From: Diploscapter coronatus
Lineage: Eukaryota > Nematoda > Chromadorea > Rhabditida > Rhabditidae
DNA: 64,000 nucleotides
Assembly (NCBI GenBank): GCA_964036155.1
Contig: OZ038422.1
Coordinates: 76,159,201 to 76,223,200, forward strand
Direction: 5' to 3'
Shown one piece after another: positions 24,712-35,949 of the stretch (its first letter is position 1; each line of letters starts with the position of its first letter). The notes below the pieces were generated by a model. It saw nothing but the letters and a program-made list of their open reading frames with translations. It was not told the DNA's origin and searched no databases. A program made the position numbers and the translations under genes.

Positions 24712-24817
24712 TCAGAGCTGAGACGAAGTTGAAATTTTCAAATTCGAAGTCGAAGTCGAAATCGAAATTTTGCGAAAATTTTTCGAAGTCGAAGTTGAAA
24801 CTTCGTCTCAGCTCTGC
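24712..24817. mobile_element. 106-bp foldback element with target-site duplication
   Basis: The ends CAGAGCTGAGACGAAG and CTTCGTCTCAGCTCTG are perfect 16-bp inverted repeats. The interior is built from GAAGTCGAAGTCGAAATCGA-type repeats. It is flanked by a direct TATGTA (24706-24711 and 24818-24823). The matching intron of copy A (about 21300-21320) reads straight through with one TATGTA, so copy A is the empty site. Confidence 0.8.
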
Positions 24818-26465
24818 TATGTATATTTTAGGAATATTATTATCGTTATGGACGTCTGAAAGATAAATGTTGTATGTATAGTAGTGATACAGAGGTAAAA
24901 ATTACTTTTTATATACATATAAGTCATTGATCTAAATCAATTGGATTTAAGCTCTATATTTTTTGATAATATGCTCATAAATTGAAGGTAATCACATCAT
25001 GTAATATTTATTTCATAATTTTTTTTTTGTAATACAGAAAAGTTTGAGCCTGATTCCATTTGATTTAGTAGGATTTATTGTCCCTTTCCTGATCACAATC
25101 CATTCAACAGTGACCGAATGAGAGACTTTGGTTCGGAAATCCTTTTTACTTGATTCTCTGATTTCACTTTACGGAAAAAAACATTCTGATTTCTAAAGCG
25201 TGTTTATTTCATATCGAGAGAAGTGGTAATGAGATGAGTTTGAGATCAAATGAGAAATGAGATTTTGTGGATGGGGGATTCTGCCCGTACAGCAATTAAA
25301 AAAGTGTTACTTGACCCCTAACTTTGTTCTGTGTCATTTATTGGTGTATTTCATATTGTTCAGGTTTATTTTCAAATGATTATATCATTGGATTTGATGA
25401 TTGCAAATGCTATGAAATTTGTATCCTGTGCAATGGCAGTTCAACGAGCGAGGGCATTTTCTGAGTATGAATACGAGTTCAGACTTAGGGAGGATTTAAG
25501 CCTAAATAGTCCTGCGATCTAACCCCATAAGATTTTTAAAAAATGCTTCTCTCTAGCTTGAAATTTTCAAAAATATTCTGGGGAGAATTTTGAAGTCATA
25601 ATTATGACTTCGTTTTGCGATTCCCCTCGTCTATTTTGAGTATGACTCAAATTCTTCCTAGATCTGTATAAATTCCATTGATCTTTCAAAAACTATTTTA
25701 GTAAACCAAGCTATCGAATCACAAAACTCAGCAAATGCATATTCATTGCTTCAATGATAATTATTACGCTTGTTTATTGCTTTATGGATGCAAGAACCTT
25801 TTATCACATCATATTTGTTGGCAATAAGCCATATAAGAATCGTAGAAAAGAGTTGAATAATCTGAAGCGTCAATTCCATCAATTTGGTGTAGAACTACAG
25901 GAGGATGATTATTGGAATATGCTTATGCTCAATGATCTATCCGAATTTATGCCGTACTATGTAAGAAAATTAATATCAGGAGTGTTCAAAATTTTAATCT
26001 TTAAAATTTCGTAATCGAAATTCAGAATACCCCTGACCAATATGACGTTTTGAAATATACTTTTAACCAGGATTAATATAATTCAAAATTCAGTATGTTT
26101 ATGTTCAAGCCACGATAATTTTCATAATAAATGGAATATTGATTCCGATTTTAATCTGGAGTACCGTTTATCTATTGAAGAAGCTCAAGCGACAGTATAG
26201 CAAAATGTCGGAGAATCTGAGGAAAAGTGAAAATGGTTTGAGTCGACGGTTGATAGCTCATGTAGGAAATTTGCGTGAAATATTTCTTATGAATGATGGA
26301 TATTGTTTCAGATAATTGTTGAAATAGTTATCTATTGTGTTGGAATGGCTATGATCCCGCTTTCGAATATATATGAAGATAATGTTTTTATTGTAAGAAT
26401 ATTCATAAAAGGCAAAATGAGAACCGCAAGACGATCATGATACGAGACATGACGAAATAGTAGCG

Positions 26466-26690
26466 GAAGGCAATTAATAAAAGTAATAAATAGTAAACTC
26501 ATTAATAAAAGCAGTAAACAAGAAATTCAATAGTTTTTATTTACTACTTACTATTCCCGTTTTCCTACAAATTGCAACTTTTCTATTTTCTCTGCACTCT
26601 CATTCATAAATCTCGCTCGAAAAAAGTTGCAATTTGTGGGAAAACGGGTACCTATTAGTTACTGCTCTTATTAATTGCCGTAAGGAAATA
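26466..26690. mobile_element. Foldback (MITE-like) element in receptor copy B
   Basis: Homolog of the element at 23035. The outer ends are GGCAATTAATAA and TTATTAATTGCC. The inner arms CCCGTTTTCCTACAAATTGC and GCAATTTGTGGGAAAACGGG pair almost perfectly. It is better preserved than the copy A element. Confidence 0.65.
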
Positions 26691-27555
26691 AACACTCCTG
26701 ATTTCACGCATCCTATTTTGTTCAAGTCTCGCATCATGGTGCCGTAAGATTTCCATATAGCCCTTCAAAGTTAAATGAGTTTTAAAATGAATTTAGGCAC
26801 ATATATCTTATATTACAGTGTATGGCCCACAAATTCAGTTTTTAACACTTTATTTCTTGACTAAAAGTGCAATTAAGGTAGAATAGTGAAAGTTTTAATA
26901 ATTATGATATTTATCTATACGGTTCCCATTAAATTTTAGAGATTGGATACCCAAAATCGTGAGAAAGCGAAACATAACGTTGGTGTTATAATGAAGACTT
27001 TGGCACGAAAACCAGACAATAATCAAATTCAAAGGAATAGAATCTATAACATCGCGATTCCGAATAACGATCATAATAATACTCCCTGATAGGTGGAACA
27101 ATTTAACACTATTTATTTCTTTTGCCTAATAAACTCACAGATATTTTGAGTTTATTATTCAGATTTTTTAATGTTCAAATTTGTTTATTTTGAGTTCCTC
27201 TAGATTTTGTAGTGACGTTTTTGATTTCAAGAAGTACATATTTTTGCAGATGAATTTGTTTGATTAATTTTGAAAAAGCCATTTCCATAAAAAGACAAGA
27301 TATCGACACAAAATTTCATACCCACCATATCACAAACTGAAATGATAATATTCTCTTAACATATAATACACACAACATGAAAGTGCATCTGCGCTCGCAT
27401 AAATCAAAATATGAAAATGTAAACTTAGTTATAAAAAAACTCAAAAAGTAACTCTGAAAATGGTGATGAATGAATTGTGTTGTGGGAGTACCAAGAAAAT
27501 CGGAGATCAGGCGGGAGTAAATAGGCGAATGAGATCTTCCGACCAATTTATTAGT

Positions 27556-27577
27556 ATCAAACTTGGGTAATTAAACC
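27556..27577 (-). other. SL1 spliced-leader sequence without a splice donor
   Basis: On the minus strand this 22-mer begins GGTTTAATTACCCAAG and matches the first 21 of 22 bases of the conserved nematode SL1 leader; the last base is T instead of G. The next bases (ACTAATAAATTGG) lack the GT donor of an SL1 RNA gene, and no Sm-site or three-stem SL RNA fold is evident. It therefore looks like a leader embedded in DNA by retroposition rather than an SL RNA gene. Confidence 0.6.
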
Positions 27578-27783
27578 GATAAATCAAAAAGTGGGGAAAT
27601 CATAAATAAAAAGCAAACTCGTTAATTTTGTTAAGCAGCAAAGAATTCTGCTTTTATCTTGAGGCAGAAAAATGAGAGGAAAGAAGAAAAATTTTCTTGC
27701 ATAAGGATAGATTCAATCTGAGAACATAGAAAAATCGTAACTTTTCTACGAAATGAAAAAGCGAAGGTCGCAGTTCGCGACAC

Positions 27784-27826
27784 TAGGGTAGGTCGCAAGG
27801 GGCTTCTGAAGATCCTCCTCCCTAAG
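27784..27826 (-). repeat. Dispersed 43-bp repeat, member 1
   Basis: On minus it reads CTTAGGGAGGAGGATC... and shares 34 of 43 bases, including CCTTGCGACCTACCC, with 56252-56295 on plus. The nature of the parent element is unknown. Confidence 0.4.
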
Positions 27827-27940
27827 TCTGTTTGTAAGTATTGAATTTTCGATCTCATAGTTTATGAAACCGGTATAATTTCTCTCTAAATTTAAAATCA
27901 ATAAATTCATTATTTAAAAAAAATACAAATACCAATTTAT

Positions 27941-29720
27941 TTAAAATCTCAAAATTCGATCCGGTGCATAGCACTGATTCCTAACGAAGTAGTGGATAAA
28001 ATTCACCGACTTCTTCTTCCCGATGTGTAGATCTCGACACATTTCGCACATGACTTGAGACTTGCATAGCCGAGTAGTATAGTGTTTGGTCCAGGAGAGA
28101 TGCCTATGTTTAGCAAAAATTCAAATTATTTTCAATTTTCAGACAATTTAAAGGCTCCTCATATAAAATCTTGTGAAGAAAAAGTAATGAGGCTATTAAT
28201 TGTAGAAATTTTGGACTTTGGTATAGATTTTCGAAAAAATGAAAACCCACTTCAAATATTCCCCATCATCTATAGTCAAGTTTACCAAATGGTTCGCCAA
28301 CTCTTTTGGACTTGAAAAATCGTCAGCCGCTATAAATGAATTTTTCGGGACGTTGAAATTTCCTAAATTTTAAAATTCCTAAAATAAAAAATATTCTATC
28401 TTTACCTTCATAAATACTTCTATTCATCACTACCGGCACTAATAATTCTAACAGCCGAAAATAGAATTTTTCCGTGATATAGTCTTTGCAAATTGAATTT
28501 TCAAAGGCTAGGTAGAATCTGTGCTCCTCTAAAAGCTCAAATAAATTGAAAATTTGGATAAGTTCTAATTAAAAAAGATGTTCTACCTGCTAATTTCTTG
28601 AGACATTTATTATCACACTGCTTATCATTGTAGCATTTGCCCATTACCGTAACCCTCATATGTTTTCTTAGCTCCTCTATATATTTCTCCCTTCTAGATT
28701 GGGTCCGACAATTTGAAATTATCGCGAACGCAGTATGTGTTTTCAATTTTAATTTTTCCTCGATCTAAAAATCGATATTTTTTGAAGAATATGAAGATCA
28801 ACCTTTTTCTGGGTCCAAATATCATTATCTTTATAAATTTGCGAAGAATTAATTGGTTCAATCAAGTGATATGGTTGGAAATAATCAGAATCCAAGGTAT
28901 AAGTCATTGTAGCGTTAAAGAAGTCATAGGGTAGCTAAAGTTCATAAATTACTTTGAAAGCCATGCTCCATTGTTAAATTTTAATTATAAACTTAACATT
29001 AGAGCATATTTTAGGTCTTTTTGAACGATGAAAAAGTGGTCTTCACCATAAAAATGGGCTTATGAATATGAGTGGGCGGTTCCAGGTTAAAAATCACGTA
29101 GAGTTGACGTGCGTATCTCGGCTTAGGTAAATCGTCCAAAGTGACATTCCACGCATGGAAAATATAAGCTGACGGTATTGTATTTGGATACAAATGTAGC
29201 CTGAATAAAAAACTTTCAATTAAAAGTAAGGGCTTGTAAAAAATCTTACTTAGCTCTTCGAATTACATTGCATTTGTAGGGACAATTTTCAGGCATTTCC
29301 GTAACATTGTCAAATAAATTCGGCTCAGGCTTTTTGAAAAACCCAGTCCATAACACTATTAAAGGTACTTTATCCTCCTAAACAGTTTAACCAAAATATT
29401 AAAGCCAGAAACTTCCCACTAAATTATGATGATAATAAGTTCTGATAGAAAAGTAGGATTCGAAATATTCCACACTCAGTGTCCAAATAAAAACCAATAT
29501 GGTTAGGGATAGAAGCGTTAGAAATAAGTGTGAGATTGGGATCATTCAACCATATCTGGGAAAAATAAAATTTAAAGGCGAAATTTTGAAAAATAAGTAA
29601 ATTTTTGGAAAAGGATAAAAATTAAAGCTTTAAAATCCGGATATACGAAATCCGCACGTAGATTCGTGTGAAAGCACTTCCCGAACCAACAAAAGAAGCG
29701 ATAATAAAAAACTGGAGCAT
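27941..29720 (-). CDS. Alpha-1,3-fucosyltransferase (GT10 family)
   Basis: Golgi type II membrane enzyme that transfers fucose from GDP-fucose to glycoprotein glycans. In minus order I read a short hydrophobic start (MLQFFIIASFVGSGSAF, 29720), then EDKVPLIVLWTGFF, IFHAWNVTLDDLPKPRYARQ, NLEPPTHI, DFFNATMTYTLDSDYFQPY, AIISNCRTQSRREKYIEEL with MGKC, and the family signature FYLAFENSICKDYITEKFYF. NVPKNSFIAADDFSSPKELA follows, and a cysteine-bearing C-terminus (CEMCRDLH, FVRNQCYAPDRILRF) ends at 27941. From IEEKLKLK onward every exon joint is in phase. The join between the second exon (WLNDPNLTLISNAS) and EDKVP is unresolved, so the N-terminus is tentative. It lies 307 bp downstream of the Rabin8-like gene on the same strand, so an operon is possible. 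Confidence 0.85.
28961..29008. repeat. Short palindromic dispersed repeat, copy 3
   Basis: Left arm CATGCTCCATTGTTAAAT; right arm a degraded AACATTAGAGCATA. It lies in a fucosyltransferase intron. Confidence 0.45.
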
Positions 29721-30026
29721 TTTCCGTTATTCATTAGAAATTCCGGTTCCTTTTGGAGTCCTGACAACCGCTTCTAAATCCGCTAAAATTCGGACACGAA
29801 AGTTTTAAAACCATCTTCTCTGGATTTTTTCATAGAAGGAAAAACTCCAGCATCATTTCCCTGTTGAGGAAAAAATAACAATATTTTTGAAGACATAATT
29901 TTATTCAAAACGATTTCTAATTCTGAAAAAACAATTCTATGTACAGGCAATGTCAAGAAATTATAGCAATGTTAATAATTTCAAATTTTGAAAAAATTTT
30001 TAAATCCGATTTCCACATTCTTAAGC
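29721..30026 (-). other. Spacer between the Rabin8-like and fucosyltransferase genes
   Basis: 306 bp, co-directional on minus. It contains the acceptor-like TTTTTTCCTCAACAG and a short upstream ATG frame before the fucosyltransferase start. It would fit an intercistronic region. Confidence 0.45.
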
Positions 30027-32221
30027 TCATAACGCGAATCGAGTGTTCGACTTGGGCACGAAGCCAAGACCCAGCTTGACCAAATTCATATTTTTCCTGA
30101 AATTAGAAAAAAAATTAAGAACACCCTTTAACGTCCTAAATTTTTAAAGGACGTCATAATTTTTAAAAGGCATCATATCTTACCTCAATTGAACAACGTG
30201 AAAGTAAGCATCCCGTAGACCACACCGTATCAGACCCTCGGAGATATATCGAACAAACATGAAGAAATCGCACACCGCGGCTATCTGAAAAAGGGAGTGG
30301 AGTCAAGAATGCCAAACTGCGTAGCTCACTATATAAACTTCATTCATTTTTACTTTCAATCATTCCGACAAGAAGATCTTGTAAAAAGTGGGTACAATTT
30401 TAAAAATGAGAGTCAAGTTTACAGTAAACCAACAAATTAGCATACCCTATTCCTGGCTATCAGCGAAATGTAGTGCCATGGCTCTGCGTCGGAAGTGCGC
30501 ACTCGATAGGGGCAAAATCGAGAGACAGAGGTAAGGGCGCATTCTCTAAAATTAAACAAAAAATTGAAATTTTTGAAAAATATCAAATTTACCGAACAGA
30601 AGGCTTGGGCTCATTGACGGGCTCGAGCTCTAGCCGATTCGCCAAAATCGAGTCCATGATTTGGGTGGCGAGCTGAAGAGATTCCACGTATCCTTTTTAG
30701 GATTTAAAAAATTTAAATACCATTTTAAAAAAAGAAATTAAGAAAATACACAGAAGCGAAAGATACAAGTATAGAAATTTGATCAAAAGTATTGTAGCTT
30801 CATATATTCTTAGATTTCTAAAATTCCCCCACCTCCTGATTCCCAAACAGCATGCAAGGCTGGACCTCTTCCGTCCTAACTCGCTCCATAAAAGGGTGGC
30901 CGTATGAGGGATGGCCTGCCTCCTTCCAGGATTGAAACTCCGCGAACAGGATGGGGTCGACCTGGAATTTTTGTATAAATAAAAATCAAGATAATCTTTA
31001 TTTAATTAAAAAAAATTCTAATAAGAATTTCGAGGATTCCTTTAGGCAAGGTCTAAAATAAACAAAACCAGAAGTATTTTTTAAAAGATTTTAAAATCTC
31101 TTCCTTATACAAGTACATGCAAAGCAAATTGAAAAATTAAAGGAAAGCCACCTCCTCGACCGCATCGGCCTCCTTCTGTTCATGATCTCGCTCCTCCTTG
31201 TCCTTCTTTTCCTGTGACGTTGAGGGCAGCGTCGAGGATTTTCGCGCCGCGGAATGCGAACTCGAGTCGCGCTTTTGCTTGGAGGCTGAAAATTTAGGAA
31301 AATCAATCAATCGAAAATAATGACATCATTTAGTAAATCAAAACATTTTAATTGAGGGCACCATTTAAAATAAAAAATAACGCTTTTAAAAGTGAATAAA
31401 TTCGCTTACAGGGCGAAAAGAGTTTTGCCAGCGTGGATTTGTGCTCTGGGGAGGTGTTTCTGAAGTGCTGCAGACCCATTCCGGGAGCTTGGACGATTTC
31501 CTTCAACGCGATCACTTCGGCAGTTAGCACTTCAACCTGAAACATTATTGATTTTACAAAAATAATAATAAGTTTGAAAAATTTTTATCTTTCAAAGATA
31601 GGCAAATTTAAAGAATAAATTATTGAGTGAAAAGTAAGTTACAGAATTTCTCAAACATAAATTAAAAAGGAAAAACCCTGAAGTTTACCTGAAGCCTAGC
31701 TTCTTCAAGTAGTTTTTCCGCCCTTTCCCGTCGTTCTTCAGCGGTGTTGACCATTTTGTAGGCCTCCTGAAAATTTGGGTAAATTTTGAGAAAAAAAATC
31801 AGGGAAGAATGACCTGGAACAATTTTTCGGTCAATTCCTGAACTTCGGCGTCGACGTGGGTCTGGATTCGGGCCATTTTCGACATTTTCTCGTCCCTCTC
31901 CTCGAGCGCTTTTCGCATCGCCCTGAAATCCAGTCGTAGATTTTTCCTTTTACTAGAAATCATCAAGGATTTTTGTTGATTTAAAAAAAAAACGGTTTTA
32001 AATTTTCTTCTTTGACTAAAAATTGACTCACTCCAACTCCATCTTCATGTTGATGAAATCATCTCCGTTTGATGAGGGAGGGCTCTCTCCGCTGAAAATT
32101 TAAATAGTTAACGATTTGCTTAGGGCAATTAAGTATTTAATTACCTCTCCAAATTAGCCGTCACAGGATCCTTGTCAGTCCCAATGATTCGCACCGGTGA
32201 GAGACCGATTATGTCAGCCAT
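30027..32221 (-). CDS. RAB3IP: Rabin8/RAB3IP-type Rab guanine nucleotide exchange factor
   Basis: Sec2-domain GEF for Rab8-class GTPases, acting in post-Golgi and ciliary membrane traffic. It starts MADIIGLSPVRIIGTDKDPV. A coiled-coil Sec2 region follows: VDAEVQELTEKLFQEAYKMV and LLEEARLQVEVLTAEVIALK. Then come a charged serine-rich linker, DPILFAEFQSWKEAGHP, FMERVRTEEVQPCMLFGNQE and MDSILANRLELEPVNEPKPS. The C-terminal block matches the family: RECALTSVSRFCPYRVRTSD, AEPWHYISLIARNRIAAVCD, FFMFVRYISEGLI and LRKNMNLVKLGLGFVPKSN. The stop is at 30027. Exon borders between the C-terminal exons join in phase. It is probably first in a two-gene unit with the fucosyltransferase. Confidence 0.9.
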
Positions 32222-32378
32222 TTTTGAGCAATACGGTTAGCCAATACGCATGATATTCCGGTATCTGAAAATGAATAATTTTGAAAAAAAAATCGATGAT
32301 TTGAAGAATATGATTTTTATTTTAAAAAATATCACGAAAAACGGATAAATTTGATAAAAGGAGATACGGCTAATAATG

Positions 32379-32420
32379 AAAGAAAGAGAGGAAGAGAGGA
32401 AGAACGAGAAAGAAAGAATG
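32379..32420. repeat. GA-rich tract upstream of the Rabin8-like gene
   Basis: Purine tract of AAAGAGAGGAAGAGAGGAAG type, about 160 bp upstream of the ATG. A possible promoter element, or simple repeat only. Confidence 0.6.
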
Positions 32421-32622
32421 CATGTCTGTCATGGCAAAACGTGAAAACCGGTTTGGATACGACATTGCGCCATCGTCGTTTCGTACAAACCGTCAAATTA
32501 TTAACAAGAAAGTTCGAAATTTAGGTCGAATAAATAAATCGAGATGATAAAGAGTGGGAAAAGAACGTTATGCCCGAGGATGGGCATATATTAGGTTGAA
32601 GTCCCGAGGGGAAAAGCTTGGC

Positions 32623-32688
32623 TTTCTTTCTTTCTCTTTTTCTCTCTCTCTCTTTCTCTTTCTCTTTCCCTCTTTCCATGCATCCATT
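32623..32688. repeat. CT-rich simple repeat
   Basis: Pyrimidine tract of TTTCTTTCTTTCTC and TCTCTCTCTCTTTC units, in the opposite strand sense to the tracts at 32379 and 33334. Confidence 0.8.
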
Positions 32689-33333
32689 ATCTGCTGGCCG
32701 TGCGAAGTTTCCAGCTTTCGTCACTTTCAGACCCAACCTTTAGTCAAAATCCGAAGAAAATTTGATACGGGTTAGGAAAATTGCGAAAAAAAAAATAAGA
32801 AAAAATACATTTCTCAAAGAAAGTCGTACAAATTTCACGTTTTTCGATAACTCGAAAAGTGGACCCAATATTTTCCAGAAAAGAAGCTTCTTCTATCTAA
32901 TCTCTTTTCGTTCTTTCTCTGCCGAACACTATTTCTCATCCCCTTTCAAAATGAAATCGATGTGGTCCCATCCTCAAGCCGACCAAAATAGGAAGTGGGG
33001 ACACATCTTCTGGAGATTAGAGATAACGGGAAGGAGGAGAGGGAAAAGAGTAAAAAAAGTTAGAGAAAGGAGGAAAGATAAAAACGATAAAAAGACCTCA
33101 TTATCTGTCGAATTCAAGATTTAGCTTGGATTTTCGAAATTTCGAAATCTGACCATTTCAATCCCAATGGGGCTAATCAAATCCCTTTATCCGTCCATTT
33201 TAGGAATATCCAAAAAATCGAAATGAAAGTCACACTTTTAATTAGACGAAAATGATTGTTTTTGGAATGGGGGTAATTCAGTTGAAATGAAAAATGATTT
33301 TTGTGATACGGAGAGAGCGAAGAGGTCAATGGT

Positions 33334-33387
33334 GAAAAAGAAAGAGAGAGAGAGAGAGAAAGAAAGAAAGAAGAGAAAAAGAAAAAT
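33334..33387. repeat. GA-rich simple repeat
   Basis: Tract of AAAGAGAGAGAGAGAGAG and AAAGAAAGAAAG units. It is about 700 bp from the CT tract at 32623 and could pair with it as a long imperfect hairpin. Confidence 0.8.
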
Positions 33388-35949
33388 AACGCAGCTGTTA
33401 CGTGAAAATCGCATTGAAATGTCAAATGAAAAGGGTTGAACCCAGATTTCAGTCCTCGATCAATTTCTGACCACTATCGTAAATTCGACAGAAAGTGGTG
33501 TCAAATTAGAGATCTCAAATTGATGAAGAGAGTCCAAAGAGGCAGACATCTAAATCTATCGAGTTTTTTTTAATAGAGAAAACGCAAAACATATCGAACA
33601 AGTATAAAATCTTTTTGTGTAAAGTTGAAGCATCCCCTGTCGTTATCCGAATAAAATCTCTGCGTCTCTGCCCTTTGAAATGCAAAAACATAGGATCAAA
33701 GGTCTCACTTTAAAAAAAACTTTTTAAGTTTCAAACCCAATAAAATTTAACTTCAAATGAAAATTTTAAGTGAAGTTAAAATAATTTCGAACCTATAGAT
33801 ATAATTCAACTTTCAGTGTAAAGTGTGACAATGACAATTTTCTTGACATTTTACATGTCATCTGACAAAATCGATAGCTTTCCGAAGAAAATTTTGGGTG
33901 CTATCAATGATAATTTGATTTGACAATTCTGCCAAACAGAGGATTCTCTAAAAATCTTACTAAAAGCGTAACATGAAGGAAAAAGTGTATCATCAAAGAA
34001 AAGAAATTCCATATATGGAACTGGAAAGAGTGTATCGACTAAATGTAAGGGGAGGAATCTAATTAGCTTCAAAGGGGTGTGGCTAAACAAAAGGAGGGCG
34101 TGGCTTCCGGAAGAATGGATAATTAGATCCATCCGCACTAAAATGGGAATCAATTTCCGGCGACTGCAAATACGCAGCACAGAAAATGTGCCCAATGTGG
34201 AATTTTGACAAATCTTTAAAAATATGAATCGATTTAGTCGAGAATTCATAATCGCCTTCGAATTGTGTTCGGTGAGAGATTTCGATTTCTGTCGCGTTAG
34301 TGAGGTCAGGGAACCATTTGGGCAAAGTTTCACCTCATGTCGTCCAGCCGGGGTATGATTTTTGAACAAATTAAAAATGGACACCCCCTATGGAGTATTG
34401 TTTATCAATAGTAATAACTGTTTTAGGTTTTAGCCGATGCAATATTTGGATATAAATTAATTTAAATAAATGTTTAAGAAGCGTAGTTTGCGTAAATAAC
34501 GTTGTTTAGAAATATATACACGAAGAGATTGTTTATACAAAGAGAAAATGCTCGGCTAAATTTCCCCTCACAAAGGGCACGGGACATGAATCACTTTCAC
34601 GCGCTCAATGAATGAATTTTCCTTGTGAATTTTTCAAGAAAGGTAAAAACGCACCAACAAAATAATATATGAATGAGAGGGCGTGAAGAATGAAAATTTT
34701 CACCCCTTTCAAAATTCATCCATCTAATTCAGAATTATGTAAAGTTCGCTCATTTTCTGAGAAAATAAATTTAAAACCAGTGAATTTTAAACGAATGGTA
34801 AAAATTAGGAAAATAATATACGAATGATAGATCAAAAACAGTATTGAAAATCGAGAGGATCTAAAGAACCAGACAAATCTGTATCACATCTGAACGCCTT
34901 GAACGCAGAGAAGAGCAAACAATTTGGGGAAAAATGTCTATGAAGAGAGAAATAGTACGAAGATAAAGAGAGCATTGGAGAGTCAGAGATGGTCAGTTAT
35001 GTAAACAGAAGTCGATGATGCAATATTTTCGATTCCAGATCAGGGTCAAAAATCGAGATATATGAAATCTCTATCTATTTTTTATCAAACTAAAGAAAAA
35101 CTAATTAAACACTGAAATTAGGATAAAGCCAGCTGTATCAAATCCAAAAATCAATATATGGATCAGGTAAGTTAAACAAAGAAACCAAAATAACGTTGAA
35201 AATAAAGAGATGAAAGGAAAACTACGGAAGAGTGACATTTTTGATTTTTCGGTCAATGCTAGATGGCGAAAAGCTAGCGTCATAGAAAATTTTCTCTATC
35301 TTCTGCTCTCTCAAAATTTAATACTATTTTCCCCTCCTCTTTTCCGTATTTTATTTCGCATGCAACAGAACACACTTCTCGAATTTATGTTTCCGGGACG
35401 AAAACCGGAATTCTCTGATTTTCACGATTTTTCTACAGAGGGCAACTTTCCCTGTGTTACAGACTCTGCATTATTTTATTTACTCGAAAGTAAACTTTAG
35501 TTATCTGTTGGTTGGTAGTAAATAAATAAAGCTAACATCGTTTGGGAATTAAAAATCCAGTTTATTTTGCGAAGTATTGTTGTACCTAAAATCTCCATCT
35601 TAGGGTTTTTGTAATAATTGAGGATTTTCACCATACCCGTGCAGGCATTCCAAATTTTCTGAGTTCAACAATATCTAAAACTTGACTTTTGAGAATTTAT
35701 CACTTTCATCACTAATCTACCATAAAGATGCTATCTTTGGACATTAACTTCAAAAAAGCCATCTTTAAACGACTTTCTAGTGAAAATTATGGAGGAAATT
35801 TACTGATTTTGTTAGTAGTCATGTTTTTTTTTAATCTTTTGCATTTCTATTTAAAAATTCGTATAAATAAACCTTTATAGGATAACAAACAGTGAAAAAT
35901 AGATATTTTCGAATCTACTTCTAGAAAAATTGAGATTTAAAAAAGTTTC

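Larger units (their letters stand above)
24293..27089 (+). pseudogene. Seven-TM chemoreceptor-like gene, copy B (probably broken)
   Basis: Tandem copy of the gene at 20893, with the same exon order. It starts MHKFYTGRIFLGFFEST, continues with ARLFQLILFILGIRTITILM and EYYYRYGRLKDKCCMYSSDT, and has an intact exon 4 (LIPFDLVGFIVPFLIT). It then has KFVSCAMAVQRARAFSEYEY, NRRKELNNLKRQFHQFGVEL, LIPILIWSTVYLLKKLKRQ and a tail QIQRNRIYNIAIPNND ending at 27089. In the exon that follows the QRARAF exon, the CGA arginine codon of copy A is TGA here (LYKFH, stop, SFKNYF). The exon 8 to 9 phase also mismatches, as in copy A. The lesion differs from that of copy A, so each copy seems to have been lost independently. 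The alternative is that my exon borders are wrong. Confidence 0.55.
27090..27940. other. Receptor array / fucosyltransferase interval
   Basis: 3' flank of receptor copy B and, on minus, the 3' flank of the fucosyltransferase. It contains a spliced-leader-like sequence (27556-27577) and one member of a 43-bp repeat pair (27784-27826). Minus-strand open stretches at 27316-27546 and 27631-27858 do not look like conserved protein. Confidence 0.5.
32222..35949. other. 3.7-kb interval without a convincing gene
   Basis: Upstream of the Rabin8-like gene and 3' of PTPMT1. It holds three purine/pyrimidine tracts. The longest open frame (minus, 33851-34384, 177 codons) and an overlapping frame (34081-34325) resemble no family I know. 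The second has fairly GC-rich codons and might be a lone exon or a decayed gene. A plus open stretch at 35210-35500 has no support. Confidence 0.45.

Noticed and set aside
27470..27580. SL1 RNA gene
   Set aside because: No GT donor after the leader and no obvious Sm site or three-stem fold within 100 nt.
33851..34384. 177-codon open frame on minus
   Set aside because: Composition is low-complexity hydrophobic, no recognised family, competing overlapping frame, no splice support.
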